Source of the DNA: Rosa chinensis | Taxonomy: Eukaryota > Streptophyta > Magnoliopsida > Rosales > Rosaceae | Assembly (NCBI RefSeq): GCF_002994745.2 | Contig: NC_037093.1 | Location: forward strand, 15,883,555 to 15,947,554 | Length of the DNA: 64,000 nucleotides | Direction of reading: 5' to 3' | Shown: one piece after another, positions 46,209 to 58,334 of the stretch | How the letters are laid out: each line of letters opens with the position of its first letter | Numbering within the stretch: the first letter of the stretch is position 1 | Made by a program: the position numbers and the translations under genes | Notes under the pieces: generated by a model | What the model saw: only the letters and a program-made list of their open reading frames with translations | What the model was told of the DNA's origin: nothing | Databases searched by the model: none

Positions 46209-49200
46209 ATGGATAAGTCATGGATGCATGCTGATAGAAGGTCAAAGAAGTTTGAGCTAGGAGTAGCAGAGTTTCTCAAGTTGGCCGAGTCTAATGCCAA
46301 TAACAAAAACAAGATTTCTTGTCCTTGCTTGAAATGTAGTAACACGAAGGGATTTTCTGTTGGAGTTATTAAGGATCATATATTTTGGAATGGTATTAAT
46401 GAGAGTTATAAGCATTGGAGGTGGCATGGAGAACCTACTACATCTGCTATGAATGACAATAGAGTTGAATCTGAAACTATAGATTGGGAACCTGGGATAG
46501 GGGAGAATGATTGGGGCTTTGGAGAAAGTGAGGATGAGCAGATTTCCGAAGACTCTAATGAGTTTTTGAAGTATGTAGAGGATGGGGATCAACCTTTGTA
46601 CCCAGGTTGTACGAAGACAACCAAGCTGAATGGTCTGATTCAGACCTTCAATTTGAAAGCAAAGCATGGAATGACCGATGCTTGCTATTCAGATATGCTT
46701 ATCATGATTGGGGGTCTGCTTCCTGAAGGGAATCAGGTTCCTTTGTCTTTGTATGAAGCGAAAAAGACACTTAGTGCTTTAGGGATGGAGTATGAAAAAA
46801 TTCATGCATGTCCTAATGACTGCATCTTGTATAGACAGCAGCATGCAGATGCTCTTATCTGCCCCAACTGTGGTGTTTCAAGGTGGAAATTGGGTAGGGA
46901 TAAAACTGTGAAAGAAGGGATACCAGCAAAGGTTTTATGGTACTTTCCACCAATCCCAAGGTTCAAACGAATGTATCAATCGACCAACACAGCTAAGAAT
47001 CTTACTTGGCATGAGTATGGTAGAAAGAAAGATGGAATGATGCGACACCCAGCTGATTCTCCTACTTGGGAATTACTTGACAAACAATATCCAGAATTCA
47101 GTAGCGACCCTAGAAACCTCAGACTAGCCCTATCTTTTGATGGATTTAACCCGCATAGTTCTCTAAGCAGCAAGTATTCTTGTTGGCCAGTTATACTGGT
47201 CACATATAACCTTCCTCCATGGCTTTGTATGAAGAGGAAGTTTATGATGTTGACATTGTTAATATCGGGACCAAAGCAACCTGGTAACGATATCGACATC
47301 TACTTGCAGCCATTAATAGATGATCTGAAAGTATTGTGGGATGGGGTTGAGGGAGTATACGATGCACTAAGAGGGGACTACTTCAAATTGAAAGCGGTCC
47401 TGCTGTGGACTATTAATGACTTTCCCGCATACGGGAACTTGTCTGGTAGCATTGTTAAAGGATACAATGCTTGTCCAATTTGCCTTGACCAGACTCGACC
47501 TTATAGGTTAAAAAGAGGTAAAAAAATGGCATTCATGAGGCATCGCAGGTTCCTACCTAGACATCATCCGTATAGGAAACAGGCTGTTGCTTTTGACAAC
47601 ACCGTAGAGGAGGACCTACCTCCTCTACCATTAACCGGAGAGGAGGTGTTTGCTAGAGTAGAGGGTCTGAATTGTGTGTGTGGGAAAAAGAAACGCTCTC
47701 CTCCTGCCAAGGGTGTTGAAGACCAAGGCAAACCTTGCTGGAAAAAGAAGTCTGTCTTCTTTGAACTAGAGTATTGGAAATATATTCCGGTACGACATAA
47801 TCTCGATGTCATGCACATCGAGAAGAACTGTTGTGATGCCATCATTGGTACGCTGCTGAACATTCCCGGGAAGACAAAGGATGGGGTTGCAGCGCGTTTT
47901 GACATGGTGGAGATGGGTATTAGGTCTGGTTTGAACCCAGAAGTTGGTGCCAAAAGGGATAAATTACCTCTAGCTAGTTGGAACTTGATGCTTGGTGAAA
48001 AAAAAATAGTTTGCGACTCTTTTTTTGAAATGACGGTTCCTGTTAGGTTTTCGTCAAATGTAAGGAATCTTGTCTCTATGGAGGATTTAAAACTTGCTGG
48101 TCTGAAATCGCATGACTGTCACACTATCATGCAGATTCTTCTTCCTGTTGCTTTACGTTCTGTTCTTGAGAAGCCGGTTAGGTATGCGATCATCCGCTTC
48201 TGCCTTTTCTTCAAGGCAATATGTGCTAAAGTGATCGATGTTTCGAAGCTGGAAAAAATGCAAGCAGACTTGGTTGTTACTGTTTGCTTATTGGAGAAGT
48301 ACTTCCCGCCTTCATTTTTCGACATTATGATCCATCTAACTGTGCATCTCGTAAGAGAAGTTCAGCTTTGTGGTCCAGTATTTTTTCGGTGGATGTACCC
48401 CTTCGAGAGGTACATGAAAGTCTTTAAAGGGTGGGTTAGATGTCGAACGCATCCTGAGGGATGCATAGCAGAGTCATATATTGTCGAAGAGGCTGTTGAG
48501 TTTTGCACTGAACGTATGCTTACTGATGCTTCTACTACTGGAATCCCTGAAAGTTCCAAACCACGAGCCCGTAATGCATCCAAACCGCTATCAGGCGCTA
48601 CCATGATTTCTGTCTATGGCAAGGAGATGCATCAAGCACATCTGTGTATATTGCAGAATACCGAGGATGCAAGTCCTTATTTCATGTAAGTCATAAACTT
48701 TTAATTATCATCAGTTTTCCTACAGTCCATGAATTGATTCAATATTTTGTTACTTAAATTATTGAGTTTTGTGTGTTTGATATTCAGTGAACATCTGGAA
48801 TTGTTGAAGCTTCTCAATCCAAGGTTTTCCAAAAATAAAAAGTGGCTGAAGGATAAACAAAACCAGACCTTTGCTGTCTGGTTAAAAGAGAGGGTATGTG
48901 ATCATATACTTGATTGTTAATATATAAGTTGAAAAAATAAGATTTCAACATTACGCTAATGTAATCTATTATTGATTTGAAGGTTTCAAATGAACTGCAG
49001 TTTCCGGACAATAATGTTTCGGAAACAATGAGGTGGATGTCAAGTGGACCGAATCATGTAGTGCCGACCTTTAGTGGATACCAGGTTAATGGTGTTGATT
49101 TCAACACTAAGGAGCGGGACAATGTGCGATCAGTGCAAAACAGTGGGGTTTTTTTGGTGGCTGATGCAATGCAAGTTTCTAGTGCAAAGGATAAAAATCC

Positions 49201-49651
49201 CAAAACTAATGATATGGACTTCTATGGTGTCATACAACAAATATGGGAGCTGGACTACTACAAGTTTAGGGTACCGTTGTTTAAATGTGATTGGGTTGAG
49301 AATGTTAGGGGCATTAAAGTAGATGAACTAGGGTTCACATTGGTAAATCTGAATAGGAAAGGTCATCTTAATGATGCTTTTGTCTTAGCTAGCCATGTTA
49401 AGCAAATATTTTACATTGAGGATCCCCTCGATGCTCAATGGTCAGTGGTAGTAAGGGTGCCAGATAGAGACTATCAAGGGGCTGATTCGGATGAGGAGTT
49501 AGAAGATATTGAAGTAGAACAACAGCCATTTGAAGCAACAATGCCATCCATCGAGACTTTTGATAATATAGATGGTGATCAGCATAGCAATTATATGCGT
49601 CCTGGAGATGAAGCAATATGGGTGCAAAATGACTGCAATGAACGTGGCTGA
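46209..49651 (+). CDS. CACTA transposase (TnpD/Tnp2 type)
   Basis: My gene model has three exons: 46209-48685, 48788-48893 and 48983-49651, with GT-AG borders, coding 1083 residues. The N-terminus (MDKSWMHADRRSKKFELGV to about residue 75) is a transposase-associated domain with paired Cys (CPCLKC). Transposase_21/Tnp2 follows, with LSFDGFNPHSS (about 309), WTINDFPAYGNLSG (about 400) and NLDVMHIEKNCCD (about 530). These hold the acidic residues expected for a DDE-type active site. DUF4218-like text (PPSFFDIMIHLTVHLVREVQ) is near 700, and a DUF4216-like domain near 930-1020 ends the protein. It would bind and cut the element ends in the nucleus. The ORF is open throughout, which is unusual for an old copy. 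Confidence 0.92.
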
Positions 49652-49942
49652 GGAAAAAAAAAACATTTAGTGAAAGTTGTTTGTTCGTGATTGATTTGTT
49701 TTAGAATGCCTATATATATGTACTGATGTGTTTGATGAAACATGTATATTAACACTTCTAATTATGTTAGTTATTTCATTGTCTTCTGTGTTGTTTAATT
49801 TTGAGTTGCATTGTGTTAGTAATTTCATTGCTTTATGTGTTTGTTATTTCATTGTTTTATGTGTTTTTGTTTCATTTGTTTATTCACATTAATTGTTAAC
49901 ATATAATATGGGGCTAACTGTGTTTATTGTGTATTGCAGGTC

Positions 49943-52900
49943 ATGGCTCCATCTGCAAGCACATCGAAAGTTGCTAGATCTATAGCCTTAAGGATAAAGG
50001 CGGTGCAGATGAAACGTAGTAGAAAAACCGTATCTGAACCACCTATTACTTCTCCAAATCGTAAACCTGCTACCCCCAAGAAAGCTGAAGCAAGACTGAC
50101 AGAAGCCAACAAGGCTACCCTCCCTAGGAGAAGTCCGCGAAAACATAAAGCTACTCAGTCCAGCAAGGATGCGTCCGCCAGGAGAAGTATGCCACCGCCT
50201 AAAGCAGGAAATTCCAAGAAGGCTGTGGCAGCAAAGAAGTCATCGTCCGGTCATAAGTCTGCAAAGAGCAAGTCATCAGAGGATTTTGATGATGATGATG
50301 ATAACATCACTGGTGGATTGAGGTTGCTTAAGCGAGGGATGGTAACCATGAATAAAATTACTAGGCGACTGATTCGAGGAAAGAAGCTAAAGGTGAATTC
50401 TAATGCTGATGGGGAGCCAATTGGGAAGGCAGCTAAGGAGATGCAGTCATACATTGGGGTGTTGGCACGCACCAAGATCCCAATATCTATAAATGATTGG
50501 AGAAATGTGCCTTTGGATGAAAAAGACAAGATTTGGAATAGTATTCAGGTAAACAATCAGTCTATATATAAGTTGTTGCTAGCTGTTTACTGATTTACAT
50601 TTCATTATTCTTATTTTTTTTCAAAAAATAGTAATTAAAGCTATGATACTTTGTATTCATTAATGTGTAGGATGCTTATGTGGTGCCAAAAGAATGGAAG
50701 AAATTGGTGATTACATCAGCCGGCCATAAATGGAGAGAGTTCAAGAGCAAACTAACGAACTGGTACATTATTCCCTATCTGGATTCTCCTGAACTTTTAC
50801 AGTTCCCTCCAGATGATTATCGATCCATTGAGGTATCTGAATGGAATACGTTCGTGGCTGATAGAACTTCACAACAATTTCAGGTTTGTCTAATACCATA
50901 CTTGGACAATGCAGTTGTGGAACAGTTTATGCATTATTAGTTAGTGTTTATGCAGATACTAAAATATAATGCATAATTCTATATATGCTTTATAGGTACT
51001 CCGTGAAAAGCAGAAAAAAAATAGGAAAGAGAATAAGTATCCTCATCGAATGTCACGGAAAGGATATGCTAACTTCCAAGAAGAACTGGTCAGTATTCGT
51101 CTTACAAATCTATTTACAATATATTTGTTATTCTTTTCGGTTTACACCAAACTGATCATGATGTCACACGTATCTATTCATATTTATAGGCTGAAAAAAT
51201 ACCGATTGAAGAATTGGATCGTGCTACGATGTGGATAAAGGCCCGGCAAGACAAGAGCGGCAACTTCAAAGGGCCAGCAGTGAAGAAGAAGGTCGAAAAA
51301 ATTGTAAGTTCAGTTTTTTGTAATTGTTTATTACTTGTTGCTTTTTTCTTTTTTTTTTTTCAGGTTTTGTATCCTAAGGATAATTTTTGTGTGCTGTGAT
51401 TGATGTCTATATCAGGAAAGTTTGAAGAGGAAAGTGTTTGAAGGAGAAATCAACCCTGAAGGAACAGATGATGTTCTGACTTTGGCGTTGGGAAATCCTG
51501 AGTATCCTGGTAGGGTACGTGGTGTTGGTGGCTTCGTCAAGCCTTCGGCATATTTTCATCTACCTAAACGCCAAATGCTAAATGTAGAAGATAGTGTCAG
51601 GGTAAGTGTTAAGAAGATACTAGCAGAAGAGAAAGAAAATATCATTGCTCAGGAAAGAGCCAAATGGGAGTTGGAGATGGAGCAACAAATTGCTAGGGAA
51701 AGAGCCGCTTGGGAGGAAAGGTTTCAGAAGTTAGAAGCGATGGTTAATGGGAAAGAGATGCCAGCTGACTCACCCAAACCTGTGACACCGCTGAATGATT
51801 TAGGCTCTGGCCAAGGCAGCTGTTCAAGGCACCTTGAAAAGGCTGGTTTGAAAGCTATTGAAATTGAAGCTGCCAAAACTGCCAAGAAGAAGTTAGATTT
51901 AGGGGAGGACCAGCAGAAAGTAGTTGAGGAGAATGAAGTCTTTGTGGATGGGGAGCTGAACATCAAACTAACCTCGATTATTGAGGAGGAGGTTAGAAAT
52001 GATTTAACTCCGAAAAAAAATGCAGTTGTGGAGCAAGTGCAAGTGCCTGTAATTAATCGCTACCCTAGCTTTACTTTCTTTTTCCTTACAATTAGTTTTC
52101 TTTTCTTTTTCTTTACAATTACATTTCATCAACCATATTGATGACATTGCTGCCTGAAATGTGACTAATGCTTACATATTTTTTGGTTTGAATTAGCAGG
52201 TTCAGTCCACCAATATTGTCCAGTCAGGGTGTAAACTTGCGATAGATTCATTGGACAACATAGTGGCTGAAGGAACGATCATTCAAGTGGATGTTGACTC
52301 CAGCAAGCAAACTATCCATGGTGTTCCATTGGCTGAGGAAAATGTCCGAGTATCGATCACCAAATCTATTGTTGCTAATGCTTTGCTACCAATTCCTATT
52401 AATGATGAGATTCTATTTGTCCGCGATGCAATTGGTACATGCATTGCTTGGCCTAGAGACTGGGTTATACCCACTGCAGCTGATGCAAAGGTAATGTAGT
52501 TTGCTTAAATTCATTTTTAACCTTTTTATTCTTACCAAAATGACCATGTGAGCTGCTATATTACATGATATAGAAATACTAATCATGCAATGTTATTTTT
52601 TATATCAATTGCAGCAGGAAAAGATTAAGGTTGTGAGGAGGAAAAAGAAGGATATATATGATGATTTTTTTGATCATGATGATTTGGACAAGCTGCCACC
52701 CAATTTGCCTCCACCACTTAAGACGTTGGCCACATGGGCTAATGATAACTTGAAGGATGGGATCACCATCCACACAACCTTAGGCGAGGAATTATTTGGA
52801 TATCTAAAAAAGGTCGCCATCTTCAGAAGGGATGTGTATGCCATGACCAACATGAAGGAGGTTTCTGCCGGCTGCATTGTGATGTATATGAGGTTTGTAA

Positions 52901-53949
52901 TGCATTTTAAATGAAGCTGTTAATTCAGTGTTATTGAATGATATTTTGAGACTTGTGGTTTTACAGCTTTCTTTATCAAGTGTTGAAGAAATCGAAGATG
53001 CTTGACATGATTGGCTTCGTAGATCCTGCTAATACTGGTATCATTGGCTGTGGAAATCCGACTGAACGGGCTCGTTCTTTGTCAGTTTCTTATGAAAGAG
53101 GGAAGCCTGGTCAGATTTTTTTGGTCCCCTATAATTCAGGGTACGAAAGCTTCATTCATGCATTTTTGTTTTTGTAAATATTGACTTCTGATCTCATAAA
53201 TATAGCAATGCAAGTACCTAAATCAGATTCGTGTTGGTATTGATTATCATAAATTTGAATGCCAGCGGTCATTGGATGTTGACGGTGGCAAACCCCACTG
53301 AAGAAGTTGTGTATTTCATGGATCCGCTAAAGAGGCGACTCATCACCGGTGAATGGAGAACTATTGTGGACAAGTAAGTGCAGCTAGCTTGTTGGTTTTT
53401 TGTTGGTATTATGTACAAAACGGTTTAGTCCTTTTTTTTTTGGAGATATCGATTCTCAATTTATAAGTTGTTAGTTTCATCATAATTTTGTGTATTGTGT
53501 TGTTGTTGAAGCTCCATCAAAATATTCAATGCGCAAAAACATAGGAAAGGCCGAAAGACAGTTCAATGGAAAAACTGTGCAGTATGTGTTCCCCATCTAG
53601 CTAACTATTTATATTTGCATTTTTCCAGTTCAGGCGAGGTTTATTAGGTACTGAAAATATTTATTTGTTTCAGGGCATTCCGGAGCAGATGGGTGATAAG
53701 ACTTGTGGTTATTGGATTATGCATTACATGAGGGATATAGTGGAGGACAAAAACCAAGAGTGGAGTGCTAAGGTAATCAGTAACTAATCTATTGTACTAG
53801 TGATTTATTGGATTAATCCATTGTGATGCATAACTGAGCTTCTGTCCTTGCAGTGGGAAAGAAAAGCAAATCACTATTACACAATGGAGAATGTTGATGC
53901 TGTCCGGGCAGAGTGGGCAAAGTATGTTATGAAGTTCAAAGATAACTAG
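49943..53949 (+). CDS. CACTA second gene: TnpA-like protein with DUF8039 and Ulp1-type C48 protease domain
   Basis: My model has 12 exons: 49943-50548, 50671-50883, 50996-51088, 51190-51303, 51416-52048, 52200-52490, 52615-52892, 52967-53140, 53266-53373, 53512-53581, 53674-53772 and 53854-53949. All have GT-AG introns and give 924 residues. The N-terminus is Lys/Arg/Ser-rich (probably nuclear); next come a plant En/Spm-type region (about 160-320), a coiled coil (about 410-450) and DUF8039-like text (about 550-650). The C-terminus has the Ulp1 order: His in GGHWML, Asp in YFMDPL, Gln and Cys in EQMGDKTCGYW. All catalytic residues are present. Ulp1-like proteases normally cut SUMO; the role inside a transposon is unknown. 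The gene starts 292 bases after the transposase stop, and a splice acceptor lies four bases before the ATG, so it may share the transposase transcript. Confidence 0.82.
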
Positions 53950-55205
53950 TGCATGTGTAGGTTAACTAGTAGTTGAAGATATGTAGCACCAACTTTTGGA
54001 CATGCAAAGTTGATATATATATATAGGCCAGATTTTGATTGCAGTACTGCTAGCTATTTTGCTATGTTGTTTAGTTGGTTGCCCACATTGTGTAGTGCTT
54101 CTGGTTTATTAGCAAGCAGTACTGCATGTATATATTTTGCTGGCTGCCCAGATTAGTAGATATGGGTCATTTAGAACTGATGCTGATCGATGATTAGGTT
54201 TGTGTACATGAGACGACAATGGTGGATTAATGGAAATTGTAATATGATTTTGGATGTGGATTTTATGGTTTCAGGAATAGCTAATTTTAATTTCCAGAAT
54301 GCATGCATACCAATTGTACAGGGGACTACTAAAATGTGTCGTCACAAACTGCAAGCTACAACAAAAGCACACCAAAACGTGTGGTTGCAGCTGCATAGAC
54401 ACAACACAAAAACCAATAAGAAGTCTATTGTCTTTTTGACAATGAGACAACACAAAATTGTAGTCTGAAAGGCAAAACAACAACATAAGTTAGTTGAAAG
54501 TATTGGCTAAAGTGTATAACAACAACAAATAAGTGTGATTGGATGTGATTACAGACAACATAAAACATATATTATTAGTGGTCCTTTTTATATTCAGACC
54601 ACAAATATTTGTCGTCTAAATAATCTCAAACGACAGTAAATTGTCGTCGTAATGAGACTGACATAACAGAAAGAATATGATATCCATTGTCTAAACCATT
54701 TCCCAACATCACATATGTATAATTTCAAATCCTTTCACACAACACTTAAATGTCATACAAACCTACCCTAGAACGACACTTAATTGTCCTCTGATGCTCC
54801 TTACGACCACATATAATTATCGTTTAAAGTAAATTAGCACAACCTTTAATTTTTGTTGTATGAGATAAGAGACTACATACGAGGTTTCATATTTCTTATT
54901 TAAGGGCATTCAGACCACACAAATAAGTCTTGCAAATATGCTTCACACAATAGCATTTAAAAAATTCTGTGGTTGTTTTGTCTATCAGACAATACAAAAC
55001 TGTTGTTTGAATGCTTTTAAAGATACAGATCACAATGTTCCCAAAATGCAAAACTCATCAGACAACACAAGATTTTTAGTTTTTTATGTCGTCTGATTTT
55101 TCAGACGACAGAACACTTCTGTCGTCTGATGCCCCCAAGAGACGACACCGTACTAGACGACACATTTTTGTTCGTTCAGACGACAGAACAGTTCTGTCGT
55201 CTGAA
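53950..55205. repeat. 3' untranslated region and right subterminal repeats of the 14-kb CACTA
   Basis: After the stop there is no frame of note. From about 54330 onward the sequence fills with degenerate CAGACAAC, CAAACGACA and finally clear CAGACGACA/TGTCGTCTG motifs, densest at 55080-55205, where pairs such as TTCAGACGACAGAACA and TGTTCTGTCGTCTGAA form small palindromes. Confidence 0.75.
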
Positions 55206-55223
55206 GGCCTTTTTGGCATAGTG

Positions 55224-55380
55224 TATATAGATATATCTATATGTGTGTGTGTGTGTGTTTATAAATATATATATATATAGACACATATAGATATATATAT
55301 ATATATATATATTTGTGTGTGTGTTTATATAGATATATATATATATATATATATCAATATATCATATATGTGTGTGTGTT

Positions 55381-55411
<31 letters not shown>

Positions 55412-55521
55412 TTATATATATATATAGAGAGAGAGAGAGATAGATATATATAGATATATATATATATATATATATCTATATATCAATATATCATATATGT
55501 GTGTGTGTGTGTGTGTGTGTT

Positions 55522-55558
<37 letters not shown>

Positions 55559-55572
55559 ATAGAGAGAGAGAG

Positions 55573-55620
<48 letters not shown>
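55224..55620. repeat. (TA)n/(TG)n/(GA)n compound microsatellite
   Basis: Alternating TA, TG and short GA tracts run for about 400 bases. A unit with TATATCAATATATCATATATG followed by a TG tract occurs twice. Confidence 0.9.
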
Positions 55621-55621
<1 letters not shown>

Positions 55622-55682
55622 GAAGTTCTTATACTATTATACTTCTATATAAAATATGTGCATATATATATTCTACATATCG

Positions 55683-57430
55683 GTTAACCAATCCGATCGG
55701 ATTCGAAAATATGGTGAAATTGGCTAAATTTTTTACCACACTCATAATTTATTGTAATAAACTCATCCAACGGTCGGTTTTTCCATTTTCTTTGAATTGA
55801 TAGGGGTTGCTCTTTGGAGTGTATGATATATAAATATAGGTTTATAAGAGTAACTACGTTTGACCTAGTTGATCGAATTCGAAACGAGAACCAAATTGGT
55901 TGGATTTTCTACAACCACCATAAAACATTACAATCTCTCTATCGAGCGGTTGGTTTCTCCGAATTCATTTTCTACTTCATGGTTGCTTTAGAATGAACCT
56001 AAACAATTTAAATGCAATGTATAAGTCATACAACTATAGGAAAAAATTGGTATAGACCAATGTGTTTGTAATTAAAATTAATTTTTTTTTATCTTATGTC
56101 CACGCACATGCATTGATGGAATATATACAAACGTGATGTGAAAAAATAAGCACGTTTCGCAGTTGTCACGACATCGGTCAACCAATAAAACATATAAGTG
56201 ACTACGGTTGACCAATCCGATCGGATTCGAAAATATGGTGAAATTGGCTAAATTTTTTACCACACTCATAATTTATTGTAATAAACTCATCCAACGGTCG
56301 GTTTTTCCATTTTCTTTGAATTGATAGGGGTTACTCTTTGGAGTGTATGATATATAAATATAGATTTATATGAGTAACTACGTTTGATCTAGTTGATCGA
56401 ATTCAAAACGATAACCAAATTGGCTGGATTTTCTACAATCACCATAAAACATTACAATCTCTCCATCGAGCGGCTGGTTTCTCCGAATTCATTTTCTACT
56501 TCATGGTTGCTTTAGAATGAACCTAAACAATTTAAATGCAATGTATAAGTCATACAACTTTAGGAATAAAATTGGTACAGACCAATGTGTTTGTAATTAA
56601 AATTAAATTTTTTTATCTTATGTCCACGCACATCCATTGATGGAATATATACAAACATGATGTGAAAAAATAAGCACGTTTCGCGGTTGTCAAGGCATCG
56701 GTCAACCAATAAAATATATAAGTGACTATGGTTGACCAATCCGATCGGATTCGAAAATATGGTGAAATTGGATAAATTTTTTACCACACTCATAAGTTAT
56801 TGTAATAAATTCATCCAACGGTCGGTTTTTCCATTTTCTTTGAATTGGTAGGGGTTGCTCTTTGGAGTGTATGATATATAAATATAGGTTTATAAGAGTA
56901 ACTACGTTTGACCTAGTTGATCGAATTCGAAACGTGAACCAAATTGGCTGGATTTTCTACAACCACCATAAAACATTACAATCTCTCCATCAAGCGGTTG
57001 GTTTCTCCGAATTCATTTTCCACTTCATGATTGCTTTAGAATGAACCTAAACAATTTAAATGCAATGTATAAGTCATATAACTTTAGGAATAAAATTGGT
57101 ATAGTCCAATGTGTTTGTAATTAAAATTAAATTTTTTTTATCTTATGTCCACGCACATCCATCGATGGAATATATACAAACGTGATGTGAAAAAATAAGC
57201 ACGTTTCGCGGTTGCCACGCCATCGGTCAACCAATAAAACATATAAGTGACTACGGTTGACCAATCCGATCGGATTCAAAAATATGGTGAAATTGGCTAA
57301 ATTTTTTACCACACTCATAATTTATTGTAATAAACTCATCCAACGGTCGGTTTCTCATTTTCTTTGAATTGCTATATGTAGCTCTTTGGAGTGTATGATA
57401 TATAAATATAGATTTATAAAAAATTAGTGT
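55683..57430. repeat. ~524-bp tandem repeat, about 3.3 copies
   Basis: ACCAATCCGATCGGATTC recurs at 55687, 56211, 56735 and 57260, so the period is 524-525 bases. The units also share GTTTCTCCGAATTCATTTTC, GCACGTTTCGC and ATCGGTCAACCAATAAAA. Copies differ by scattered point changes. Small frames inside are parallel copies of one another and look like by-products. The array lies inside the hAT-like element, right of the microsatellite. Confidence 0.95.
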
Positions 57431-57773
57431 CTTTAAAAATTTATTTATCAACAAATTAGTATCTATATATAAATATAGATTTTTTGGGTACATATAGTTA
57501 TATAGATTGTTATCTTTGGTTGTATTTAATCATTATCTATTGAATTTCCAAAGCTTGATTAAAAAAAAAAATACTTGTGTCTTTAAATATTTATTTATAA
57601 ATAAAGCCCGCAAGGCCCGGCCCAAAAAAGCCCGCAAGGCCAAGCCCGGCCCGGCCTGAAAAAGCCCGCAAAGCCCGCTTTATATGGACGGGCTTGGATC
57701 CTTTGATTTTTAATAAAGCCCGGCCCGGCCCAAGCCCGCTATGAATGGGCCCGGGCCCCGTTGACGACCCCTA

Positions 57774-58334
57774 GAATTTTATGTCCGAAATAATTAACAA
57801 AAAAAAAAAAAAGAGAAACCAACAAAAACTCGGAAAAAGTTTCCATTTCAAAAAATATGTGTCATCACCAACCGACTGAAGGTACCTAGTTGACAAATTA
57901 TTCCATCAGCACGTAGTGTAAATCATGAAACAGGTTGATTCTGAACTCATGCTCATCTTCCTCTGGGTTCGACATGTATAGTTAGTTTATATGTGGCAGG
58001 TCGGAGAGTGAGGGGCACCCTGTGCGGTTGCATGCCCCGCTTGTTTTACGAAGATGCGTGCCGACTTATTTCCTGTGGCTTCTTGCGCTCCTTGCTTCGT
58101 GTCAATGGCGTAGTTCAGGCTTCTATGGCTTCTTTTGCATGCTAATTTGGTACGTGTTCAATCATACGGACAAAAATAAAAATATCAAACATAAACAAAA
58201 AACACAAAAAAAGAAAAGAAGGAAAAGAAACCAGTACAGTTTCCATAATAAATAGACAGTGCATCCATCCCATACTCCACCAGATATCCCAGTTCGTCAA
58301 TTCCTACTATTAATTCCCGGATATACCTCAAACT
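57774..58334 (+). repeat. segmental duplication, copy B, right part (promoter of third CYP74C gene)
   Basis: This is continuous with 40612-40926 apart from the insertion and aligns with 20010-20163 plus 24928-25318. It contains the proximal promoter and leader of the third CYP74C gene. No unambiguous TATA box is seen; ATAATAAATAG near 58242 is the best AT-rich candidate. Confidence 0.8.

Larger units (their letters stand above)
41227..55223 (+). mobile_element. 14.0-kb CACTA (En/Spm) transposon, possibly autonomous
   Basis: The left end is CACTATGCCAAAAAAGCC and the right end is the complement of CACTATGCCAAAAAGGCC. Both run into CTTCAGACGAC. TAT is duplicated at 41224-41226 and 55224-55226. 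Subterminal regions (41245-41630 and about 54580-55205) are rich in CAGACGACA or its complement. Inside, on the plus strand, are a Tnp2-type transposase gene (46209-49651) and a DUF8039/Ulp1-type gene (49943-53949). Both can be assembled with GT-AG introns and no internal stop. Intact ends, target duplication and open genes point to recent insertion. Confidence 0.92.
40927..57773. mobile_element. hAT-like element with a nested CACTA
   Basis: GAATTTTA is duplicated at 40919-40926 and 57774-57781, an 8-bp target duplication. The ends are TAGGCCTCATCAA and the complement of TAGGGGTCGTCAACGGG, which fit hAT-style ends. Copy A of the segmental duplication is uninterrupted here. Both ends are GC-rich with many GGCCCGGCCCGG-type words. 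Removing the nested CACTA leaves about 2.85 kb, with a microsatellite and the 524-bp tandem array. No hAT transposase is present. Confidence 0.7.

Noticed and set aside
49934..49942. Start of the second CACTA gene at 49934
   Set aside because: The codon is TTG and overlaps a TTGCAG splice acceptor; the ATG at 49943 is the plausible start.
55499..55800. Open frames of up to 99 codons in the microsatellite
   Set aside because: They are TA/TG repeat translations (CVCV and YIYI) with no domain.
55683..57430. CRISPR-like array
   Set aside because: Units are 524 bases and head to tail, without short repeats and unique spacers, in a plant genome.
55814..57493. Repeated ~60-codon frames that look like a small gene family
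   Set aside because: They are the same chance frame seen in each 524-bp repeat unit.
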